DNA of 64,000 nt from AP-15 sp963698995 (GTDB lineage Bacteria > Pseudomonadota > Alphaproteobacteria > ATCC43930 > CGMCC-115725): assembly GCA_963698995.1 (NCBI GenBank), contig CAVOTD010000027.1:62001-126000 (forward strand), read 5' to 3'. The translations under genes and the position numbers were made by a program. Under the pieces are notes generated by a model that searched no databases, was not told the DNA's origin, and saw only the letters and a program-made list of their open reading frames with translations. Below, one piece after another: positions 44,560 to 53,477 of the stretch (position 1 is the first letter of the stretch; each line of letters begins with the position of its first letter).

Positions 44560-45210
44560 ATGGCTGAAGGCACCCCCCAGGGGACCGAGTTATTCGAGAT
44601 TATCCATTCAACTCGGGCGATGCGACGGCTGAAGCCCGACCCAGTGCCCGATGACCTGATCCGCCAAATTCTGTTGGCAGGGCAAGCCGCAGCAAGCGGC
44701 GGCAATACGCAGCGCTGGCGCTTTCTGGTGCTGAAGGACCGAGAAATTAAAAAGAAGGTGCAGGTCTATTACAAGAAAGCCTTCGATGAGGTGGTCGGCC
44801 CCCGCTACACGAGCAGCGCGCCGCCGCCGGGGTCAGACCCCGCCCGCTTCAAGCGTCAGCATTCCGCCGTCGAATATCTGACAGAGCACTACCACGAGGC
44901 CCCGGTGTGGATCGTCGCTTGTCTCGAGGATGGCGCCAATCCGACGCGCTCGGCCGGCTCGTCGATCTATCCCGCAGTGCAGAACATGCTGCTGGCCGCG
45001 CGCGCTCTCGGGCTCGGCTCGACCCTGACGACGCGGCACATCAATTACGAGAAAGAGGTGGATGCCGCGATGGGTATCCCCGCTGGCTTCCACTCCTACG
45101 CCATTCTGCCGATCGGCTACCCGATGGGGCGCTTCGGGCCGGTCGGCCGAGGGCCGCTCTCCGATGTCGTCTATCTCGACGGCTGGGGAAAGCCTTATCC
45201 CGGGATCTAG
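44560..45210 (+). CDS. Nitroreductase family protein
   Basis: A 216-residue FMN-dependent nitroreductase-fold protein: STRAMRRLKPDPVPDDLIRQILLAGQAAASGGNTQRWRFLVLKDRE (FMN site), IYPAVQNMLLAARALGLGSTLTT, and VVYLDGWGKP at the end. An exact AGGAGG precedes ATG 44560, which makes this start secure. The reaction could be reduction of nitro groups, quinones or enones. It is followed by a carboxymuconolactone decarboxylase-fold gene. Confidence 0.88.
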   Translation: MAEGTPQGTELFEIIHSTRAMRRLKPDPVPDDLIRQILLAGQAAASGGNTQRWRFLVLKDREIKKKVQVYYKKAFDEVVGPRYTSSAPPPGSDPARFKRQHSAVEYLTEHYHEAPVWIVACLEDGANPTRSAGSSIYPAVQNMLLAARALGLGSTLTTRHINYEKEVDAAMGIPAGFHSYAILPIGYPMGRFGPVGRGPLSDVVYLDGWGKPYPGI

Positions 45211-45257
45211 CGGGAGTGCGAGAGAAGCGAAGCAATCTCTAACGTATGGAGGAAGAC

Positions 45258-45806
45258 ATGCCGCGAATTGCACCGATCACGGGCAAGTCCGATGTCCCGG
45301 CCGAACACCACGCCGTCGTCGACGAGGTGCTCAAAGTGTTCGGCAGCATTCGGGGCCCGTTCAGCGTCTTGCTGCACAGCCCGAAGCTGGCCGAGCGCTT
45401 GCTCAAACTGGTGACCTTCAACCGCGAGGAAAACGTGGTCGAACCGAAACTCCGTTCGCTCGCGATCCTCTCGGCGGTGCGCGAGCGCGAGGCCGCCTAT
45501 GTGTGGTCCGCTCAGGTCGGCGCCGCGCGTCGTGCCGGGGTGCCCGAATCGACGATCGACATGCTGCGCGCCAAGGGTGACCCGGCGGCGCTTTCTGACG
45601 AGGAGCGCGACATCGTCACCTATGTGCGGCAGCTCATGCGCACCAACCGCGTCGACCAGGCGGTGTTCGACAGGCTGAAAAACCGGCACGACGCGCTGTG
45701 GATGGTCGAGCTGACAGAGGTCGCAAACTACTTCGCGTTCCTGTCCGGCATGGTCAATCCGTTCGAGGTGCCAGCCCCACCCGACGGCGACAAATTGCCG
45801 AGCTGA
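45258..45806 (+). CDS. Carboxymuconolactone decarboxylase (AhpD-like) family protein
   Basis: A 182-residue CMD-fold protein. It has HAVVDEVLKVFGSIRGPFSVLLHSPKLAERLLKLV, VEPKLRSLAILSAVREREAAYVWSAQVGAARRAGV and LTEVANYFAFLSGMVNPF. The CxxC of peroxidase-type AhpD is absent: the equivalent place reads EAAYVWSAQ. A disulfide peroxidase role is therefore unlikely. ATG 45258 follows GGAGGA. Confidence 0.85.
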   Translation: MPRIAPITGKSDVPAEHHAVVDEVLKVFGSIRGPFSVLLHSPKLAERLLKLVTFNREENVVEPKLRSLAILSAVREREAAYVWSAQVGAARRAGVPESTIDMLRAKGDPAALSDEERDIVTYVRQLMRTNRVDQAVFDRLKNRHDALWMVELTEVANYFAFLSGMVNPFEVPAPPDGDKLPS

Positions 45807-45807
45807 A

Positions 45808-47205
45808 TCAAATGTGAATCGCTCGGCCGTCGACGGCGAGGGCGGCTTCCTTGAGGGCTTCGCTCAACGTCGGATGGGCGTGGCAGGTGCGCGCGATGTC
45901 CTCGGCCGAAGCGCCGAATTCCTTCGCGAGCGCGGCTTCGGCGATCAAGGTTCCGGCGTCGGGACCGATAATATGGACGCCGAGCACTCGGTCGGTTTCG
46001 CGCTCGGCGAGGATCTTGGCGAAGCCCTCGGTGTAGCCGTTGGTCCGCGCCCGCGGATTGGCGATAAACGGGAACCTTCCGGTGCGGTAGGGGATCGCGG
46101 CAGCCTTCAGTTCTTCCTCCGTCTTACCGACCGAGGCAACCTCTGGCCAAGTGTAGATCACCGCCGGGATCGCATCATAATCGATGTGCGGCTTCTGTCC
46201 CGCTAACCGTTCGACAAGCGCGATACCTTCCTCTTGGGCTTTGTGCGCGAGCATCGGCCCCCGGATTACGTCGCCGATTGCGTAGATGCCGGGGATGTTG
46301 GTGGCAAAACCGTGATCCACCACGATACGGCCGCCGTCATCACGCGCGACGCCCAGCGTCTCGAGGCCAAGGCCTTCCGTATAGGGGCGCCGGCCGACCG
46401 AAACCATTACCACCTCGACTGTAAGGGTCTGCCGCTCGGCACCTTCGACTTCCAGCTCCAGGCCGTCCGGTCGTTCGCCGAGGCCGGCAAGTTTGGCGCC
46501 GAGCTTGAACTCAATCCCCGATCGCGTGAGCACGCGCTGCAAGGCCGTGCCAAGCTCCCGATCCATGTTCGGGATGATATGGTCAAGCACTTCGATTACG
46601 GTGACCTTGGATCCGAGCCGCTGCCAGACCGACCCGAGCTCGAGGCCGATATAACCGCCGCCGACGACCGCGAGCCGCTCCGGAACGCGGTCTAGAGACA
46701 ATGCCCCGGTCGACGAGACGATGCGCTTTTCGTCGATGGCGATCCCCGGTAGCGCCGTGCTCCGGGAGCCGGTCGCGATGATGACCGAGGTCGCCTCGAT
46801 CTCCCGCGCGGCGCCGTCGTCGCCGGTAATAGAGACCTGACCCGGGGCGGCGATGCGCCCTTTGCCCTTGAGCCAGTCTATTTTGTTCTTGCGGAACAGG
46901 AACTCGACCCCGCGGGTCAGTGTCATCACGACTTTGTCCTTGCGATCCATCATCGCCGCGAGATCGAGCGAGAGATCGGCGACCTTGATCCCGTGCTCGG
47001 CCAGCACATGCCCGGTTTCGGCAAACTTTTCCGACGATTGCAGCAGCGCCTTTGACGGAATGCAGCCGATGTTGAGGCAGGTCCCGCCGAGGCTCGCGCG
47101 GCTGTCGATGCAAGCCGTCCTGAACCCCAGCTGCGCGGCCCGGATCGCCGCGACATACCCGCCGGGACCCGCTCCGATGATCACGACGTCGTAGCGATCC
47201 GCCAT
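45808..47205 (-). CDS. lpd: Dihydrolipoyl dehydrogenase (E3)
   Basis: A 465-residue FAD disulfide oxidoreductase that re-oxidises the lipoyl arm of OdhB. It has VVIIGAGPGGYVAAIRAAQLG, the redox disulfide GGTCLNIGCIPSKALL, AIGDVIRGPMLAHKA and the C-terminal catalytic His-Glu in CHAHPTLSEALKEAAL. ATG 47205 is the family start (MADRYDVV). Last gene of the mdh-sucCD-odhAB-lpd cluster, 12 bp after odhB. Confidence 0.95.
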   Translation of the reverse strand: MADRYDVVIIGAGPGGYVAAIRAAQLGFRTACIDSRASLGGTCLNIGCIPSKALLQSSEKFAETGHVLAEHGIKVADLSLDLAAMMDRKDKVVMTLTRGVEFLFRKNKIDWLKGKGRIAAPGQVSITGDDGAAREIEATSVIIATGSRSTALPGIAIDEKRIVSSTGALSLDRVPERLAVVGGGYIGLELGSVWQRLGSKVTVIEVLDHIIPNMDRELGTALQRVLTRSGIEFKLGAKLAGLGERPDGLELEVEGAERQTLTVEVVMVSVGRRPYTEGLGLETLGVARDDGGRIVVDHGFATNIPGIYAIGDVIRGPMLAHKAQEEGIALVERLAGQKPHIDYDAIPAVIYTWPEVASVGKTEEELKAAAIPYRTGRFPFIANPRARTNGYTEGFAKILAERETDRVLGVHIIGPDAGTLIAEAALAKEFGASAEDIARTCHAHPTLSEALKEAALAVDGRAIHI

Positions 47206-47216
47206 AGCGTCGCTGC

Positions 47217-48407
47217 TCACATTCCGAACAGGATGCGCGACGGGTCTTCGACGCATTCCTTGATCCGCACCAGAAACATCACGGCCTCCCGGCCATCAAC
47301 GATACGGTGATCGTAGGACAGGGCGACGTACATCATCGGCCGGATCTCGACCTTGTCGCCCACCGCGACGGGCCGCCGCTCGATCTTGTGCATGCCGAGG
47401 ATGCCGGATTGCGGCGGGTTGAGGATCGGTGTCGACATCAGCGAGCCGTAAATCCCACCGTTCGAGATCGTGAAAGTGCCGCCGGAGAGCTCTTCGATTG
47501 TCAATTTACCGTCGCGCGCCTTGTGTCCAAACTCGGCGATCGTCTTTTCGACTTCGACAAAGCTAAGCCGGTCGGCGTCGCGCACCACCGGCACCACAAG
47601 GCCCTGCTCGGTGCCGACCGCAACACCGATGTCGTAGTGGTTCTTGTAGACGATGTCGTCACCGTCGATCTCGGCGTTGACCGCCGGCAGCTCCTTCAAA
47701 GCGACAATCGCCGCCTTGACGAAGATCGACATGAAGCCGAGGCGCACGCTGTGTTTTTTCTCGAAGGCCTCGCGATAGCGCTCGCGCAGCGCGATCACCT
47801 CGCTCATGTCGATCTCGTTGAAGGTGGTTAGCATCGCCGCCGCGTTCTGCGCCGCCTTCAGCCGCTCGGCGATCCGTCGCCGCAGGCGGCTCATGCGCAC
47901 GCGTACTTCCCGCTCGCCGATCGTGGGGGTTGGCGCCGGAGCCGGTTGCGGCGCCGCGCGCGCTGCGATTACGTCCGCCTTACTGATCCGGCCCCCGGGT
48001 CCGGTCGCCGGGACCTTTGCCGCGTCCAACCCGCTTTCTTCGATCAGCTTCCGTACTGCGGGGCCCGAGCGTTCGAGCGCTGGTTGCCCCTCACCCTCCC
48101 GCTTCGTGGATCCCTCCCTCTCCCCGCGTGCGGGGAGAGGGCCGGGGTGAGGGGCCGGCCGCGCAGCGAGGCCGTCAGAAATCCTGCCGAGCACCGCGCC
48201 GACCGGGACGTTGGAGCCTTCTTCGGCTAGAATCTCGTCGAGCGTGCCGGCGGCGGGCGCAGGGACCTCGAGCGTCACCTTGTCGGTTTCGAGCTCGGCG
48301 ATCGGTTCGTCCACAGCGACCGCTTCACCCGGCCGCTTCAGCCATTTCGAGACCGTTGCCTCGGTGATCGACTCGCCGAGGCTTGGGACCTTGATTTCGA
48401 TCGCCAT
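47217..48407 (-). CDS. odhB: 2-oxoglutarate dehydrogenase E2, dihydrolipoyl succinyltransferase, with a repeat-derived linker
   Basis: A 396-residue E2 core subunit. The lipoyl domain is at the N-terminus (LETDKVTLEVPAPAAG, lipoyl-Lys ~43), the E3-binding domain follows (SGPAVRKLIEESGLDAAKVPATGPGGRISKADV), and the catalytic domain ends in SYDHRIVDGREAV. The linker between the first two reads APHPGPLPARGEREG and then STKREGEG, the typical translation of a REP palindrome (48087-48154) inserted in frame. Otherwise normal. It lies 9 bp after odhA. Confidence 0.95.
   Translation of the reverse strand: MAIEIKVPSLGESITEATVSKWLKRPGEAVAVDEPIAELETDKVTLEVPAPAAGTLDEILAEEGSNVPVGAVLGRISDGLAARPAPHPGPLPARGEREGSTKREGEGQPALERSGPAVRKLIEESGLDAAKVPATGPGGRISKADVIAARAAPQPAPAPTPTIGEREVRVRMSRLRRRIAERLKAAQNAAAMLTTFNEIDMSEVIALRERYREAFEKKHSVRLGFMSIFVKAAIVALKELPAVNAEIDGDDIVYKNHYDIGVAVGTEQGLVVPVVRDADRLSFVEVEKTIAEFGHKARDGKLTIEELSGGTFTISNGGIYGSLMSTPILNPPQSGILGMHKIERRPVAVGDKVEIRPMMYVALSYDHRIVDGREAVMFLVRIKECVEDPSRILFGM
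48087..48154. repeat. REP palindrome inside the odhB linker
   Basis: Outer arms CCCCTCACCC and GGGTGAGGGG-like (48087-48096 and about 48145-48154) enclose an inner perfect stem CCCTCTCCCCGC / GCGGGGAGAGGG (48116-48141). The insertion keeps the odhB frame and falls between two folded domains. Confidence 0.75.
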
Positions 48408-48416
48408 TGCTGTTGG

Positions 48417-51248
48417 TTAGGCCGCCAATGCCTCGGCGACGAGGGCCATCTGCTCTTCGACGTGGCGCTTGTGAAGACCGGTGGCCGGCGAAGCTGCCTC
48501 GGCACGGCCGGCGAAGCGCGGCCGCTTGGCTGCGACGTCGAGCCCGCCCAACACCTGTTCGATACGCCGGTCGACAAAACTCCAGGCCCCCATATTCTGC
48601 GGTTCCTCTTGGCACCAGACGACCTCGGCGCTGCGATAGCGCCGCAACACCTTTGCCAGCGCATTGAACGGGAAGGGGTAGAGCTGCTCGACCCGCACCA
48701 GGGCGACGCGGTTGTCGCCACTCTTGGCGCGAGCCTTGACCAAGTCGAAATAAATCTTGCCGGTGCACAGGACGATCCGGCGTACCGCGCTGTCCGCCGC
48801 GATCGGCTCGCTTTCGCGGATGACGCGGTGGAACGAGGTCCCGGACGCCATTGCGTCGAGGCGGGACATCACCTCTTTGGCACGCAGCAGCGATTTCGGG
48901 GTGAAAATGACGAGCGGCTTGCGGAAGTTGCGGCGGATCTGACGCCGCAAGGCGTGGAAGTAGTTGGCGGCGCTGGTCAGGTTGCAGACCTGGATATTGT
49001 CCTCTGCGCACAGCTGCAGGTAGCGTTCGATTCGCGCCGAGGAATGCTCGGGCCCCTGCCCCTCATAACCGTGCGGCAACAGCATGACGAGACCGCTCAT
49101 GCGCAGCCATTTAGCCTCGCCCGAGCTCAGAAACTGGTCGACGATGACTTGGGCGCCATTGGCGAAATCGCCGAATTGTGCTTCCCACAGCACGAGGGAG
49201 GACGGATCGGCGAGGCTGTAGCCGTATTCGAAGCCGACGACTGCGGCCTCGGACAGCGGGCTGTCGATGATCTCGAACGGTGCCTGGTGCGGGCTGACCT
49301 GGTTGATCGGAATGTAGCGATCTTCGCTCTCCTGATCGACCAGCACGGCGTGTCGGTGCGAGAAGGTGCCGCGCCCGCTGTCTTGACCGGACATTCGGAC
49401 ATGGGTCCCCTCGGCACAAAGCGAGCCGATCGCCAACGCCTCGGCGGTCGCCCAGTCGATGCCCTCGCCGGCCTCAATCGCAGCCCGTTTAGCCTCGAGC
49501 TGGCGGGCGATCTTCGGGTTGAGCCGAAATCCCTCGGGCACGGTTACGAGCCCCTGTCCGATCTCACGCAATACCGCGGCGGGGACACCGGTATCGCCGC
49601 GGCGATCGTCATCCGAAGCCTGCTCGAGCCCAGCCCACGCCCCTTCCAGCCAGTCTGCCTTGTTCGGGCGATAGCCCTTGGCCGCTTCGAATTGGGTTTC
49701 GAGTTCTTCGATAAAGCGAGCTGCCATCGCATCGGCCTCGCCCTGACGCAGGACGCCGGCCTTGGCAAGGCGGTCGGCATAGAGCTGCCGCGTCGTCGGA
49801 TGGCGCGCGATCGTACGGTACATCAGCGGTTGGGTGAAGGCCGGCTCGTCGCTTTCGTTGTGGCCGTGCCGCCGATAGCAGAACAGATCGACGACAACAT
49901 CCTTGCGGAATTCCTGGCGGAATTCGACCGCGGTCCGGGCGACTTCGACGACCGCCTCGGGGTCATCGCCGTTGACATGAAAGATCGGCGCTTGGACGCC
50001 CTTGGCGACATCCGACGGGTAGGGGCTCGACCGAGCGGCGGCGGGGACCGTCGTAAAGCCGATCTGGTTGTTAACGATGATATGGATCGTGCCGCCGGTG
50101 CAAAACCCGATCAGGTCTGACAATTCCAGCGACTCGCCGACAAGGCCCTGACCGGCAAAGGCTGCGTCACCGTGCATCAGGATGCTCGCCACCTGCGATC
50201 GCTCGCCATCGCCGCGCTGCAGCTGCTTCGCCCTTACCTTGCCGAGCACGACCGGGTCGACCGCCTCGAGATGCGACGGGTTGGCGGCCAACGACAGATG
50301 CACGGTTTTTCCGCCGACTTCGCGGTCACCCGAGGTGCCAAGGTGGTATTTGACGTCGCCGGAGCCGTGGACGTGCTCGGGATTGGTCGAATTGCCCTGA
50401 AATTCCGAGAAGATCGCCGCAAAGGGCTTGCCGACGAAATTAGCCAGCACGTTGAGGCGGCCGCGATGCGGCATGCCGATCACGAACTCTTGGATACCGA
50501 GCTCGCTGCCGCGCTGCAGGATCGTTTCCAGCGCCGGCATCAATGACTCGGCGCCCTCGATGCCGAACCGCTTGGTTCCGGTGTACCGCCGGTCGAGAAA
50601 CCGCTCGAAGGTCTCGGCGGTCGTCAAGACCCGCAGAATTCCTTTCTTGACGGCGCTCGACAGCGTCGGACGGCCTTGCCGCCTTTCAAATTTTTCCTGA
50701 ATCCACGCCTTCTCGGCAGGGTCCTGGATGTGCATGTATTCGACGCCGATCCTGCCGCAATAGGTTTCCCGCAGGATTGCGATGATCTCGCGCAGGGTCG
50801 CGCGTTCGCGGCCGAGCAGATTGTTGATAAAGATCTCGCGGTCGAGATCCGCTTCGGCAAAGCCGTAACTCTGATAGTCGAGTTCCGGATGATGGCCGCG
50901 CTTGTCGAGACCGAGCGGGTCGAGATCGGCTTCGAGGTGGCCGCGGACCCGGTAGGAGCGGATCAGCTGCAGCGCTCGGATCGAGTCGCTCGTTGCCTGG
51001 CGCAGCTGGTGGGCGTCGACTGGCGTCGTGGCCGCCGCACCGTTCGTGGCGCCGGGCACCGCGCGATTGCCCCATGACGGTCCTTGCAATTCGGCGAGCA
51101 CCGTCGAGACGTCGTCGCCCATTTCCGAAAAGAACCGCCGCCAGCTCTCGTCGACGGAGCTAGGGTCGTCAAGAAACCGCGTATAAAGCTCGGCGATAAA
51201 GCCGGCATTGGTCCCGGTCAAAAATGTCGTGCCGTCCAAATCAACCAT
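48417..51248 (-). CDS. odhA: 2-oxoglutarate dehydrogenase E1 component
   Basis: A ~943-residue thiamine-diphosphate enzyme that decarboxylates 2-oxoglutarate and passes the succinyl group to OdhB. Visible are the N-terminal arm (TFLTGTNAGFIAELYTRFLDDPSSVDESWRRFF), the active-site region FVIGMPHRGRLNVLANFVGKP, the ThDP site GDAAFAGQGLVGESLELSDLIGF...VNNQIGFTT and the C-terminal CQEEPQNMGAWSFVDRRI. ATG 51248 follows GAGGGTCGG; an in-frame start at 51269 is less likely. A perfect 21-bp inverted repeat lies just upstream. Confidence 0.95.
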   Translation of the reverse strand: MVDLDGTTFLTGTNAGFIAELYTRFLDDPSSVDESWRRFFSEMGDDVSTVLAELQGPSWGNRAVPGATNGAAATTPVDAHQLRQATSDSIRALQLIRSYRVRGHLEADLDPLGLDKRGHHPELDYQSYGFAEADLDREIFINNLLGRERATLREIIAILRETYCGRIGVEYMHIQDPAEKAWIQEKFERRQGRPTLSSAVKKGILRVLTTAETFERFLDRRYTGTKRFGIEGAESLMPALETILQRGSELGIQEFVIGMPHRGRLNVLANFVGKPFAAIFSEFQGNSTNPEHVHGSGDVKYHLGTSGDREVGGKTVHLSLAANPSHLEAVDPVVLGKVRAKQLQRGDGERSQVASILMHGDAAFAGQGLVGESLELSDLIGFCTGGTIHIIVNNQIGFTTVPAAARSSPYPSDVAKGVQAPIFHVNGDDPEAVVEVARTAVEFRQEFRKDVVVDLFCYRRHGHNESDEPAFTQPLMYRTIARHPTTRQLYADRLAKAGVLRQGEADAMAARFIEELETQFEAAKGYRPNKADWLEGAWAGLEQASDDDRRGDTGVPAAVLREIGQGLVTVPEGFRLNPKIARQLEAKRAAIEAGEGIDWATAEALAIGSLCAEGTHVRMSGQDSGRGTFSHRHAVLVDQESEDRYIPINQVSPHQAPFEIIDSPLSEAAVVGFEYGYSLADPSSLVLWEAQFGDFANGAQVIVDQFLSSGEAKWLRMSGLVMLLPHGYEGQGPEHSSARIERYLQLCAEDNIQVCNLTSAANYFHALRRQIRRNFRKPLVIFTPKSLLRAKEVMSRLDAMASGTSFHRVIRESEPIAADSAVRRIVLCTGKIYFDLVKARAKSGDNRVALVRVEQLYPFPFNALAKVLRRYRSAEVVWCQEEPQNMGAWSFVDRRIEQVLGGLDVAAKRPRFAGRAEAASPATGLHKRHVEEQMALVAEALAA

Positions 51249-51263
51249 GATCCGACCCTCAAC

Positions 51264-51344
51264 CGTCACCCCCGCGAAAGCGGGTGTTCAGGGAGCCAAG
51301 TGAAGTGCCGGTTGCCCTGGACCCCCGCTTTCGCGGGGGTGACG
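51264..51344. repeat. Large palindromic repeat in the odhA leader
   Basis: Perfect 21-bp arms, 51264-51284 and 51324-51344, beginning CGTCACCCCCGCGAAAGCGG on the left. They lie between the sucD stop and the odhA start and end 15 bases before the odhA ATG. The RNA hairpin could stabilise or separate the sucCD and odhAB messages. Confidence 0.75.
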
Positions 51345-51409
51345 AATGGTGGGAAATGCGCGCGGCTCTTATATGCGCGCGGTTGACCTTAAGTGCTACC
51401 CACCAACGA

Positions 51410-52285
51410 TTAACCCTTGAGCACGTCCCGCATTGTCGTGCCGATCGCGGCCGGCAACTCGGCGACGACCACCCCGGCGCTGCGCAGCGCCTCCATCTTG
51501 TCGCCGGCGCCGCCCTTGCCGCCGGCGATGATCGCGCCGGCATGGCCCATCCGCCGGCCCGGCGGGGCGGTGCTGCCGGCAATAAAGCCGACCACCGGCT
51601 TTTTCTTGCGCGCCGACTTCAGAAAATCGGCGCCGTCTTCCTCCGCTGTCCCGCCGATCTCGCCGATCATCACGATCGCTTCGGTCTCGTCGTCGGCGAG
51701 GAACATCTCGAGGATCTCGACAAAGTTCGTGCCGTTGACCGGATCGCCGCCGATGCCGACGCAGCTCGACTGTCCCAAGCCAACCGCGGTCGTCTGCGCC
51801 ACCGCCTCGTAGGTCAGAGTGCCCGAGCGCGAGACGATGCCGACCTTGCCGCGGCGATGAATATGCCCCGGCATGATGCCGATCTTGCATTCGTCGGGAG
51901 TAATGACACCGGGACAGTTCGGCCCGATCAGCCGTGAATGGCCGCCGGTCAAGCTGCGCTTGACGTGAACCATGTCGAGGACCGGAATGCCCTCGGTAAT
52001 GCAGATGATCAGCGGAACCCCGGCATCAGCGGCTTCAAGAATGGCGTCGGCGGCAAAGGGTGGCGGCACGTAGATCACAGTCGCGTCGCACCCGGTCTCG
52101 GCGCGCGCCTCATGCACGGTGTTGAACACCGGCAGGTCGAGATGGCGGGCGCCGCCCTTGCCGGGCGTCACGCCGCCGACCATCCGGGTGCCGTAGGCGA
52201 TCGCCTGCTCGGAGTGGAAGGTGCCCTGGGCGCCGGTGAACCCCTGGCACAGCACCTTGGTCGATGCGTCGACGAGGATCGCCAT
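51410..52285 (-). CDS. sucD: Succinyl-CoA synthetase, alpha subunit
   Basis: A 291-residue CoA-binding alpha subunit. It has LCQGFTGAQGTFHSEQAIAYGTRMVGGVTPGKGG, IGPNCPGVITPDECKIGIMPG, GRMGHAGAIIAGGKG in a slightly changed form (PPGRRMGHAGAI), with the phosphorylated His in the latter. The ATG shares its A with the sucC stop (TGATG), so translation is coupled. Makes ATP or GTP while cleaving succinyl-CoA. Confidence 0.95.
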   Translation of the reverse strand: MAILVDASTKVLCQGFTGAQGTFHSEQAIAYGTRMVGGVTPGKGGARHLDLPVFNTVHEARAETGCDATVIYVPPPFAADAILEAADAGVPLIICITEGIPVLDMVHVKRSLTGGHSRLIGPNCPGVITPDECKIGIMPGHIHRRGKVGIVSRSGTLTYEAVAQTTAVGLGQSSCVGIGGDPVNGTNFVEILEMFLADDETEAIVMIGEIGGTAEEDGADFLKSARKKKPVVGFIAGSTAPPGRRMGHAGAIIAGGKGGAGDKMEALRSAGVVVAELPAAIGTTMRDVLKG

Positions 52286-53454
52286 CACGCCGCCTCCTTG
52301 ACGGCCGCGACAACCTTTTGTGCAGCGTCGGCAAGGTCCTCGGCAGCAAGAATCGGCAGGCCGGACTGCTGCAGGATCTTTTTCCCGAGGTCGACATTGG
52401 TGCCTTCCAGGCGGACAACGAGGGGCACGTGCAAATTGACCTCGCGCGCCGCCGCCACCACACCCTCGGCGATGACGTCGCACCGCATGATCCCGCCAAA
52501 GATGTTGACCAGCATTCCTTCGACATTGGGATCACCGAGGATCAGTTTGAAGGCCGTCGCCACCCGTTCCCGCGTCGCCCCGCCGCCGACATCAAGAAAG
52601 TTGGCGGGGTTGCCGCCGTGCAATTTGATGATGTCCATCGTCGCCATCGCCAAGCCGGCGCCATTGACCATGCAGCCGATATTGCCGTCGAGCTTGACGT
52701 AATTGAGCGCGTGCTTGCCGGCCTCGAGCTCGGTCGGGTCCTCCTCGTCCTCATCGCGCAACGCGGCAATATCGGGGTGCCGAAAGAGGGCGTTGTCGTC
52801 GAACCCGATCTTGGCATCGAGCGCGATCAGCTGTCCCCCACCGGTCACGACCAGCGGATTGATCTCGACGACCGAAGCATCGAGCTCGCAAAAGGCGCGG
52901 TACAGCGCCGTCATGAACTTGACGGCGACGCCGATCTGGGCTCCGTCAAGGCCAAGCCCGTAGGCGACGTTGCGCGCATGGAACGGCTCGATGCCGCTCG
53001 CCGGGTCGACTGCCGCTTTGAGGATTTTTTCCGGCGAACGCGCCGCCACTTCCTCAATCTCCACGCCGCCTTCGGTCGAGCCGATAAGCGTGACCCTCCC
53101 GGTCTCGCGGTCGATCAGCAGGCCGAGATAGAGCTCACGCGCGATATCGCAGCCCTCTTCGACATAGACCCGTTTGACCTCACGGCCCGCAGGCCCGGTC
53201 TGGTGCGTCACCAGATGCTGGCCCAACAGCGCGCGGGCGGCCGCCGCGACCTCCTCTTCCGAGCGGCACAGCTTGACCCCGCCGGCTTTGCCGCGCCCGC
53301 CGGCATGGATCTGCGCCTTGACCACCCAGACCTGGCCGCCGAGCCGGCGCGCCGCCTCGACTGCCTCGGCGGCGGTATAGGCCACTCCGCCGCGCGGAAC
53401 CGCGACTCCGAATTTCGCCAGCAGCTCTTTCGCCTGATATTCGTGGATATTCAT
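52285..53454 (-). CDS. sucC: Succinyl-CoA synthetase, beta subunit
   Basis: A 389-residue ATP-grasp subunit. It begins MNIHEYQAKELLAKFGVAVPRGGVA, with the ATP-grasp part VVKAQIHAGGRGKAGGVKL, and later CELDASVVEINPLVV, GAGLAMATMDIIKLHGG and NIFGGIMRCDVIAEGVV. Length and motifs are normal. It is between mdh and sucD. Confidence 0.95.
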   Translation of the reverse strand: MNIHEYQAKELLAKFGVAVPRGGVAYTAAEAVEAARRLGGQVWVVKAQIHAGGRGKAGGVKLCRSEEEVAAAARALLGQHLVTHQTGPAGREVKRVYVEEGCDIARELYLGLLIDRETGRVTLIGSTEGGVEIEEVAARSPEKILKAAVDPASGIEPFHARNVAYGLGLDGAQIGVAVKFMTALYRAFCELDASVVEINPLVVTGGGQLIALDAKIGFDDNALFRHPDIAALRDEDEEDPTELEAGKHALNYVKLDGNIGCMVNGAGLAMATMDIIKLHGGNPANFLDVGGGATRERVATAFKLILGDPNVEGMLVNIFGGIMRCDVIAEGVVAAAREVNLHVPLVVRLEGTNVDLGKKILQQSGLPILAAEDLADAAQKVVAAVKEAA

Positions 53455-53477
53455 CGCATCCCGCTGTGCTGAGGGTA

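Noticed and set aside
48462..50120. 552-codon plus-strand frame opposite odhA
   Set aside because: Antisense of a complete, well-conserved E1 gene.
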